Below are positions 1 through 6,072 of a stretch of 64,000 bases of DNA, in pieces. Position numbers and translations under genes: made by a program. The notes beneath the pieces are model-generated. The model was not told the origin of the DNA. It did not search any database and was given only the letters and a program-made list of their open reading frames with translations. The DNA is from Lewinella sp. LCG006 (GTDB taxonomy: Bacteria > Bacteroidota > Bacteroidia > Chitinophagales > Saprospiraceae): assembly GCF_040784935.1 (NCBI RefSeq), contig NZ_CP160680.1, forward strand, positions 6,801,802-6,865,801. Direction: 5' to 3'. Within the stretch, counting starts at the first letter, position 1; every line of letters begins with the position of its first letter.

Positions 1-897
1 GATATCCGCCGACTGCCAGGTGCGGCTAACGTCCCAATCTACGACAATAGCATTTTTGGCGTTTTCGGCTTCCATGCGCGAAGTGGCTACTACGCCTACG
101 AAATCGGGTTCTTTGACAATCTTCACGACGCCGGGCATACCCTCAGCTTTGCTGGTATCAGCCCCTTTGTACGTAGCTCCAATTAAGGAAGACCGCACGA
201 CGGCCCCGTAAAGCATATCCGGCATGATGGCATCCATACCAAAGATAGGTGCACCAAATACCTTATCCGCCAAATCTACCCGAGGAATGGGCTGGCCCAC
301 GTATTTATAGTCCTTAATATCTTTAAGAGGAGGCACATCAGGGATTTCCCACTCCTGTACGCCGGCTGCAACCTCGCCGTAGGTCATCTCTTTACCACCG
401 CCTGAAATAACACCATTGTTCAGTTGCAAAGTAGCGACATTGGTATTCAGTGCTTTGGCCGCTTCGTTTTTAAGCATTTCACGCATTGTCGCGGCCAATT
501 CGCGCAAGGGCATCCACAAACTGGAAACGGAGGTACTACCACCGGTGGATAAGCCATCAATATTACCGGTATCGCTAGCGGCATGCACCACCTTGATACG
601 GTCGATAGCTACTTCCAGCTCATCAGCAGCTATTTGCGCCAAGCTCGTAAAGGTCCCCTGGCCCATCTCTACCTTAGGTGAATACAGAATGATCTGGTTT
701 TCAGCCGTCACCTCAAACCAAAGCGGGGGCGTTTTGGTATCCCCTAAATAGGAGGCATCCAATGTATTGGCCATATCGGCAATGCTGCGCCGCCAGATGG
801 AACGTGTCAGATAACCCGTGCCTAAAATCACGCCAACGCCCACAGCACCACGTACCAGGAACTTGCGTCGCGAAAAACCTTTTTTCTCTTTGCTCAT
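1..897 (-). CDS. Molybdopterin-binding large subunit of an isoquinoline 1-oxidoreductase/xanthine dehydrogenase-type hydroxylase (3' end outside window)
   Basis: This is the N-terminal 299 residues of a large catalytic subunit; the reading frame is still open at base 1. The start is the ATG at 895-897 and the protein begins MSKEKKGFSRRKFLVRG. The SRRKFL core followed by a hydrophobic stretch is a Tat-type signal, as expected for a periplasmic, membrane-anchored molybdoenzyme. Further in are VEMGQG and GGSTSV segments, both typical of the aldehyde oxidase/xanthine dehydrogenase large-subunit family (IorB/CoxL-like). The 2Fe-2S subunit ends two bases upstream, so the subunits are co-transcribed. 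The family hydroxylates N-heterocycles or oxidises aldehydes using a molybdenum cofactor. The actual substrate cannot be read from this fragment. Confidence 0.9.
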   Translation of the reverse strand, partial: MSKEKKGFSRRKFLVRGAVGVGVILGTGYLTRSIWRRSIADMANTLDASYLGDTKTPPLWFEVTAENQIILYSPKVEMGQGTFTSLAQIAADELEVAIDRIKVVHAASDTGNIDGLSTGGSTSVSSLWMPLRELAATMREMLKNEAAKALNTNVATLQLNNGVISGGGKEMTYGEVAAGVQEWEIPDVPPLKDIKDYKYVGQPIPRVDLADKVFGAPIFGMDAIMPDMLYGAVVRSSLIGATYKGADTSKAEGMPGVVKIVKEPDFVGVVATSRMEAENAKNAIVVDWDVSRTWQSADI

Positions 898-899
898 GG

Positions 900-1376
900 T
901 TACGAATTTTGGGTATTAACATGATGCAGTTCTGCGGCCCGGTGGATGGCTTTGCGCATGCGATAGTAGGTCCCACAGCGACAAATATTAACGATGTTGG
1001 CGTCAATGTCCTCATCGGTAGGATTGGGGATTTTCTCCAACATAGCGGCGGTAGCCATCATGAATCCTGGCTGACAATAACCACACTGTGGAACCACTTC
1101 TTCCATCCATGCCTGCTGCACAGGATGTGGATGGTCGGCGTTGCCCAAACCTTCGATGGTGGTAATGTCTTTGCCTTCCGCATATTTCACTGCGTAGGAA
1201 CAAGAGCGAATGGCTTCCCCATCAACGTGGAGCGTACAAGCGCCACATGCGGCTTTCCCACAACCAAACTTGGTCCCCTTGAGGTCGAGTACATCGCGGA
1301 CCACCCACAACAAAGGCGTATTTTCATCAACATCTACCGATTGGGGTACTCCGTTGATTTGAAAGGATATCTTCAT
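900..1376 (-). CDS. 2Fe-2S subunit of the molybdenum hydroxylase (IorA/CoxS-like)
   Basis: A 158-residue electron-transfer subunit. The N-terminal plant-type ferredoxin fold carries GCGKAACGACTL (around residues 38-49). The C-terminal four-helix 2Fe-2S domain carries CGYCQPG and a later CRCGTY. These eight cysteines are the two-cluster signature of isoquinoline 1-oxidoreductase alpha subunits and CO/xanthine dehydrogenase small subunits, and the length is normal. It sits between the cytochrome gene (23 bp upstream) and the large subunit (2 bp downstream). It presumably passes electrons from the molybdenum site to the cytochrome. Confidence 0.93.
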   Translation of the reverse strand: MKISFQINGVPQSVDVDENTPLLWVVRDVLDLKGTKFGCGKAACGACTLHVDGEAIRSCSYAVKYAEGKDITTIEGLGNADHPHPVQQAWMEEVVPQCGYCQPGFMMATAAMLEKIPNPTDEDIDANIVNICRCGTYYRMRKAIHRAAELHHVNTQNS

Positions 1377-1399
1377 GATTATTTGTTTTTAGCAATAAC

Positions 1400-2026
1400 T
1401 TATTCAGCGGGGATATAGGCACCGGTGGCAGCCCATTTCTTAACCGCGGCGATGTATTCCTCTTTGGGCACCGGTGGTTTTTCCCGGGGTGTTCCATTGG
1501 CATCTACACCAGGTTCCCATGCCCAGAGTACGAGTTCGTGCTCAGTGAGGTGTTTTACTGTTTCCTCCAGGTTACGTCCACCATTGATGGCAGGATTTAA
1601 AATTGATTTAGCGATTTCTACCCGATTTAGACCTTCCCAAGCCATGCTGAGAGGAGCCAGACTCCATTCCGGCGCACCGGGAACACCAGAATATGGATTG
1701 TTCTCGTGCTGGTGGCAAGTTTCACATTGAAGTGCGGCTACACCATGATTGTCGGGTCCTCGGCGCACCCCGAAATTATGAACGTGGCTATCTTCCCCTT
1801 GATGGGGCCGATCACCGGCTGGATGGCAATTGACACACCGCTTGTGGGTGAGCACCTTCATCATGGTATTAAATGCCGCTAAGGAGGTGTCTTGATCTCC
1901 TGGGGTCAAGGTTACTGCAAGTGTTTCAGATAGCTCTTCCTCTCCTTTTTCGCTGTAGCCGAAGCCTATACTTACGCTACCAATCAAGACCATAATTAAA
2001 AGAATAGGTAACAAGGTCTTTTTCAT
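1400..2026 (-). CDS. Signal-peptide-bearing c-type cytochrome, electron acceptor of the molybdenum hydroxylase
   Basis: 208 residues beginning MKKTLLPILLIMVLIGSVSIG, a clear signal peptide, so it is exported. Two CxxCH haem-binding motifs are visible, CVNCH and CETCH, about 46 residues apart, giving a dihaem protein with several further histidines and methionines as possible axial ligands. It is the first of three closely spaced genes ending in the large subunit. In Bacteroidota such cytochromes accompany isoquinoline 1-oxidoreductase-type enzymes and probably link them to the respiratory chain. That link is inferred from gene order. Confidence 0.85.
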   Translation of the reverse strand: MKKTLLPILLIMVLIGSVSIGFGYSEKGEEELSETLAVTLTPGDQDTSLAAFNTMMKVLTHKRCVNCHPAGDRPHQGEDSHVHNFGVRRGPDNHGVAALQCETCHQHENNPYSGVPGAPEWSLAPLSMAWEGLNRVEIAKSILNPAINGGRNLEETVKHLTEHELVLWAWEPGVDANGTPREKPPVPKEEYIAAVKKWAATGAYIPAE

Positions 2027-2082
2027 AAATAGGATTTAGTCATTTAATAATTTAGTGAAGCGGCTGCCGGCCAAAAGCACTA

Positions 2083-2601
2083 CTAGATGTATTTTTTTAA
2101 TAAAAAGTCTCGAAACAACAAGGGGTCGTTTAGACTGCCTTGCAATAAGCCAATCGAAACGCTGTCAATGAGTTGCATCAGAAGCTCCGTCTCCTGTTCG
2201 GGGTCTTCTTTCCCTAATTCCGTAAATACGGCCAATAATTTGTCGCGCAGTAGTTGCTCCTTTTTTTTAGGATCGTAATCAATGCTCCATTTCATCTGAA
2301 AAATTAAACGCCAGAAATTGTATGCCTCCTGCGGCACCTCAAAAGGCATCTCAATACACTTACGGATTACTTCCTGGGGATTTTTTTCAGTGACAATTGG
2401 TGCGACAAGCAAAGCAACTTGATCCTCTGCTTCTTTGAGTAAGGCATCCAACAAGCCCTGCTTGTTTCCAAAGTGCTTAAACAATAGCCCTTCCGAAACC
2501 GCTGCTTTTTTGGCAATGGCATTGGTAGAAGTAGCCGCGTATCCTTGCTTGGCAAACAAGGCTAAAGCGGCTTCCAGAATACGTTCTTTTTTTGAAACCA
2601 A
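2083..2601 (-). CDS. TetR/AcrR-family transcriptional regulator
   Basis: 172 residues with an N-terminal helix-turn-helix (KERILEAALALFAKQGYAAT, then STNAIAKKA and LLFKHFGNKQGLLDALL), the standard TetR DNA-binding layout. The C-terminal helical ligand domain is unassigned. No ATG precedes the conserved start, so the apparent initiation codon is TTG at 2599-2601. The hydroxylase operon starts 56 bp downstream on the same strand, so this regulator may lead that operon or control it. A short palindrome just upstream (2617-2632) is a possible autoregulatory operator. The inducer is unknown. Confidence 0.88.
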   Translation of the reverse strand: MVSKKERILEAALALFAKQGYAATSTNAIAKKAAVSEGLLFKHFGNKQGLLDALLKEAEDQVALLVAPIVTEKNPQEVIRKCIEMPFEVPQEAYNFWRLIFQMKWSIDYDPKKKEQLLRDKLLAVFTELGKEDPEQETELLMQLIDSVSIGLLQGSLNDPLLFRDFLLKKYI

Positions 2602-2616
2602 GAAAAAAGTGATTAA

Positions 2617-2632
2617 TTACTCACTAAAGTAA
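2617..2632. promoter_or_regulatory. Possible TetR operator
   Basis: TTACTcactaaAGTAA is an interrupted palindrome 15 bp upstream of the TetR start. Read on the minus strand it overlaps a TACTTTAG, close to the Bacteroidota -7 box TAnnTTTG, so repressor binding would block the gene's own promoter. Short and unproven. Confidence 0.35.
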
Positions 2633-2675
2633 GCGATGTTAATTAGAATAGCAATTTTTTGGACAAAAAACAGGT

Positions 2676-2761
2676 AAAAGGAAGGTCTCCTGCATAAACT
2701 ATAGCACTTCAAGGCAGGATTGGTAAATTCTGCCTTGAAGTACTACAAAGACCTTCCTTTT
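2676..2761 (-). terminator. Nested two-stem hairpin downstream of the patatin gene
   Basis: A perfect 13-bp outer stem (2676-2688 with 2749-2761) encloses a second perfect 12-bp stem (2706-2717 with 2730-2741). It lies 12 bp beyond the patatin stop codon and ahead of the TetR promoter. It most likely terminates transcription of the patatin gene. Confidence 0.7.
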
Positions 2762-2772
2762 ATAATCGTTGC

Positions 2773-4500
2773 TCAATTCCCTTTTATAAAATCAAAGGCA
2801 TCCGCATTAGAATGCACATTGTAATACTGCAACTCATAAAGCAGCTTGGCCATCGCCGGAGAAAGCTCAACAATGAAAGGTAGTTTTTCGGGGAATTCGG
2901 TTTTGTATTGAGGAAAATCGGGGAATTCTCCTCTGCTACATTCGTCAATCTCTCGCTGGATTTCTTCATTGAGCTTTTCTTTCCATTCGGGAACAAGTTC
3001 GTTATAAAACCAAAGAATTTCCACCTCTTTTGCCTTAATGCCCCACCATTTGTTGGGAATAGTTGTCGTTTTGGTATATGCCTTCACTGTTTTTCCATCC
3101 TGGATACAGCGCTTAAATTGGTCAAAAACATCATAAAAATCTTCCTTTGAAAAAACATGATTTCTGGTGTGATTGCCAAAAGTAAAATCCCCGAAAAGGG
3201 AATAAAAATCGTAATCTATCACTTGCGTATTGGATACAGGCTCTCCTTCTTTATGCGTTATATCGATAGGCGTATCGGTATTCACAAATACGACGAGCCT
3301 GTCAACATCTCGCTGGAGTAAACTCAGCACTCCGAAATTTTCCAAACTTCCCCCATCGCCAAAACCGTACTCCCGGGCTAGTGTGTTCGTTTTTCCTGGA
3401 GCCCAATATTCTTCACGAGGGATGATAGAACCCAAGGCCAATAGGTCTGTAATGATTTCATCTCTTTCACTTTGGGCAATTGTAACAGCGTAAGCAGCAC
3501 TGCTCGTACCCACCGCGTCCGCAAGTCGGAAACGATGACGCTCTGACAATCTAACTTCCGCTAAGGAAAAGCCCTTGTCCGTCACCGTTGGCGTTCGAAT
3601 AGGGGCCGATCCACCCATGGCGAAAGGCTCAATGAATCCGCCGCCAACAGGGAACTTGTCTGTCAAGTTTCCCGTAAAACCTTCTGCTTCATTGAACTTG
3701 GCGGAACCAACGCCCAAAGGAGAATAGTTCATGACACTCAGTGGTGCTGGTACTTTAATTGGAAAATCAATCGGAGGGCTGATGATACACGAATTCATTA
3801 CCAAATAAGGGCGATGAGCATCTTCCTTTTGGTTGTGCACCAAGTGGAAATCATTTTCTGACAATTTCAAGCGGGGCGCCCGGTTTAAGATGCTCCTCAC
3901 AGAATTTTCATCATAAGAAAAGTACCGCCTGGCCCGGTCGCCATACAATCCAAAAGGTTGTAGATAAACCGCACCGATGGCATCAATCCAGATATCATGG
4001 GGTGATTCCTCAAAGCCCAATGTCTCATCATCTGTCCTTAAATTATGTAATAACCTTTTAGTGAGATCAATCGTAACCGGGTGAAAGAGCCATTCTTTAG
4101 GTACTGGCTTTCGTAAGTACTCCATGGTAAGGTTCTCTGCTCCCAGAGGTCTACCCAGCAGCTCTTCGTCATTCTGAGGACCTCCTTCAACAGCTTCATA
4201 ATAAGTAAAAATAGAAGAAGCCCAGGAGCCTCCCGACACCGAAGAAATGTAGCCAAAATGTTGCCACAGATCAAGATCATGGAGTGCCTTCATCTGGCCA
4301 GCAGCACAGGTCATGGCCCGGGTGCCACCACCAGAAAAGCAGACACCCGTCTTTTTCAAATCAAGGGAAGCTTCGGGAAAAGCCAATTGATCGCCCTTAC
4401 TTAAATAGAGATAAGTCTCCGCTTTGCGGGTACAAGAGCACACGAGCGTTGCCACAAACAGGCAAGCAAAGAGCACCCTGAACAAGGTTTGCTTGTACAT
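2773..4500 (-). CDS. Patatin-like phospholipase lipoprotein
   Basis: About 575 residues from the ATG at 4498-4500; a further upstream TTG is possible but places codons ahead of the signal peptide. The N-terminus MYKQTLFRVLFACLFVATLV runs into a lipobox ending in SC, so it should be an outer-membrane or periplasmic lipoprotein. The patatin core is present: oxyanion loop FSGGGTRAM, nucleophile elbow SVSGGSWAS (GxSxG-like, Ser in VSGGS), and the catalytic Asp in FGDGGSLEN. These support a serine acyl hydrolase acting on lipids. It stands alone, followed by a strong hairpin. The long middle part is not recognised beyond the family. Confidence 0.87.
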   Translation of the reverse strand: MYKQTLFRVLFACLFVATLVCSCTRKAETYLYLSKGDQLAFPEASLDLKKTGVCFSGGGTRAMTCAAGQMKALHDLDLWQHFGYISSVSGGSWASSIFTYYEAVEGGPQNDEELLGRPLGAENLTMEYLRKPVPKEWLFHPVTIDLTKRLLHNLRTDDETLGFEESPHDIWIDAIGAVYLQPFGLYGDRARRYFSYDENSVRSILNRAPRLKLSENDFHLVHNQKEDAHRPYLVMNSCIISPPIDFPIKVPAPLSVMNYSPLGVGSAKFNEAEGFTGNLTDKFPVGGGFIEPFAMGGSAPIRTPTVTDKGFSLAEVRLSERHRFRLADAVGTSSAAYAVTIAQSERDEIITDLLALGSIIPREEYWAPGKTNTLAREYGFGDGGSLENFGVLSLLQRDVDRLVVFVNTDTPIDITHKEGEPVSNTQVIDYDFYSLFGDFTFGNHTRNHVFSKEDFYDVFDQFKRCIQDGKTVKAYTKTTTIPNKWWGIKAKEVEILWFYNELVPEWKEKLNEEIQREIDECSRGEFPDFPQYKTEFPEKLPFIVELSPAMAKLLYELQYYNVHSNADAFDFIKGN

Positions 4501-4670
4501 AAGTATATGGGTTTGGTGTACCAAACGACCGGCCAACCTTGGGGTAAGCCAGGTTTGGTAATAGTGAAAAATAAATTAGCTAAGGGAGATAATTTGAAAG
4601 ATACAAAAAGGGAGCGAGATTTAGCAACTCAAGCATTCAGTGGTCCTCATTTCTTTGACTATAGGCCCAA

Positions 4671-4774
4671 ATTTGTGTAAATGCATAAATGTATTTATAC
4701 GAATAGCCCCGTTGGCTAAACACCACACTTGCTACAGCCGGATTTGTGTAAATGCATAAATGTATTTATACGAA
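4671..4774. repeat. 33-bp perfect direct repeat, two copies
   Basis: Positions 4671-4703 and 4742-4774 are identical over 33 bp, separated by 38 bp. Each copy contains the perfect 14-bp palindrome ATAAATGTATTTAT, and an overlapping TGCA core lies just before it. The pair lies between the divergent ends of two genes: patatin starts at 4500, and the HAD gene ends at 4783. It may be a double protein-binding site, a mobile-element scar or a recombination site. No function can be assigned. Confidence 0.8.
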
Positions 4775-4782
4775 CAGCAGCC

Positions 4783-5433
4783 TTAAATCGCCAGCAACTC
4801 CCCAGGTATCATCCCATGATAATTATCCACAAATTTCAAGATATGCGGAAAGTGGGCAAATTCTTCTTCGGCATGGGTGGTGGTAATGATGATAGCTTGA
4901 GCCCCCGCCCGGTAAGCCGCTTCGGCTCCAGTGACGCTGTCTTCAAACACCAGACAATCTTCGGCTGCCAAGCCAATGGACGCTGCTGCTTTGTGAAAAA
5001 TCTCGGGATCAGGTTTTCCTTTACTGACGCTACCTGCATGGAAAACGCCCTCGAAATAAGGTGCCAAAGCTAAATTATCAATCAGAAACTGGGCGTTCTC
5101 CGCTGGCGCAGCCGTGCCGATGGCCATGGGAATATTTGCCGCTTTTGCCTGATCTAGAAAAGCCTGCAAACCATCAATCAATTTCAACTGAGGCAAGAAA
5201 ATCTCGCGGTAAGCGGCCTCTTTTTCTCCCGAAATACGCTCACGATCCGCCGGCGTGAAACGATCCCCAAAAAGACGTTCCAGGATTTCATTATTGACGC
5301 CGTGGATTTTTTCCTTGACTTCCTCAATGGTCATATCCAGCCCTAATTCCGACAACTTGCGTTGCCAGGCTCGGTGGTGAATCATCATGTTGTCGACCAT
5401 TGTGCCGTCCATATCGAAGAGGAAACCTTTCAT
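4783..5433 (-). CDS. HAD-superfamily phosphatase/beta-phosphoglucomutase-like hydrolase
   Basis: 216 residues from the ATG at 5431-5433. Motif I is FDMDGTMVDN at the very N-terminus, motif II lies in AIGTAAPAE, the conserved lysine in SKGKPDPE, and the acidic pair in CLVFEDSVTG. This is subfamily I HAD with an alpha-helical cap, like beta-phosphoglucomutase or YcjU/GPP phosphatases. An upstream in-frame extension exists, but it consists of seven-base repeats and is rejected. Substrate unknown; sugar phosphates are the usual guess for this subgroup. Confidence 0.88.
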   Translation of the reverse strand: MKGFLFDMDGTMVDNMMIHHRAWQRKLSELGLDMTIEEVKEKIHGVNNEILERLFGDRFTPADRERISGEKEAAYREIFLPQLKLIDGLQAFLDQAKAANIPMAIGTAAPAENAQFLIDNLALAPYFEGVFHAGSVSKGKPDPEIFHKAAASIGLAAEDCLVFEDSVTGAEAAYRAGAQAIIITTTHAEEEFAHFPHILKFVDNYHGMIPGELLAI

Positions 5434-5440
5434 TGGTGGA

Positions 5441-5510
5441 TTGTTGATTGTTGATTGTTGATGGTTGTTGGTTGATTGTTGTTGGTTGATCGTTGACCTT
5501 TGACCTTCCC
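5441..5510. repeat. Heptameric ATCAACN low-complexity tract at a gene start
   Basis: On the minus strand this reads as tandem variants of ATCAACA/ATCAACC and ends about 7 bp before the ATG of the HAD gene, so it forms the immediate 5' leader. The same word family occurs at 21380-21400, 21523-21560 and 59131-59163. Confidence 0.8.
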
Positions 5511-5572
5511 TAAATAACGTTGACGACAAATTAACAGAAAAAACAATCATGAACCTATCTTGTTGGTTAAAT

Positions 5573-6016
5573 ATGCGTTACCAATACTCTATACTTCTCT
5601 TTTTTACCCTCTTCCTGATGACGGAATTCCAACTTAATGCCCAGTATTTCGCCCAACACCAATGGCAAGATCGGGTGATCCTGATCTACACACCTGACGC
5701 TGACGAAGACCGCTGGAAAAGCCAATTGGCCATCCTCGCCGCAGACCCCGCTGGATTGGCAGAACGAAAACTCGTGGTTTATCAAATCCGAGAAGGCTAT
5801 TATCGAAAAGGCCTGAAACCTAAGGGAGATTGGATAAAAATGGAAAGCAGTGCTTCCTCACCAAGCATCACTATCCAAGGTTTTGAAATTATACTCATTG
5901 GCCTCGATGGCGGCATAAAATTGCGCCAAAACGAATACCTTTCCTTAGCGGAATTATACGCCTTGATTGATGGCATGCCCATGCGACGAGCGGAATTAAG
6001 ACGCCAGGGAGGTTAA
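5573..6016 (+). CDS. Secreted DUF4174-domain protein
   Basis: About 147 residues from the ATG at 5573 (an in-frame ATG at 5549 would add eight residues). MRYQYSILLFFTLFLMTEFQ is a signal peptide. The rest matches the DUF4174 pattern: a thioredoxin-like strand DRVILIYTPDAD, then an alpha/beta region ending FEIILIGLDGGIKLR and the helix LSLAELYALIDGMPMRR. The family has a thioredoxin-like fold without the CxxC redox pair and has no assigned activity. The following FAD/Fe-S gene begins 57 bp downstream on the same strand. Confidence 0.8.
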   Translation: MRYQYSILLFFTLFLMTEFQLNAQYFAQHQWQDRVILIYTPDADEDRWKSQLAILAADPAGLAERKLVVYQIREGYYRKGLKPKGDWIKMESSASSPSITIQGFEIILIGLDGGIKLRQNEYLSLAELYALIDGMPMRRAELRRQGG

Positions 6017-6072
6017 AGTACTACCCTACTATCGTCACTTTGCGTACCTTTTGGCTTTCAAATATAGCAATT

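Noticed and set aside
762-1418. 218-codon plus-strand frame
   Set aside because: It lies opposite the 2Fe-2S subunit and the start of the large subunit, whose motifs are unmistakable on the minus strand.
5434-5550. N-terminal extension of the HAD protein
   Set aside because: It consists of ATCAAC repeat-encoded Gln/Asn/Ser/Thr residues; the family motif starts at the ATG at 5433.
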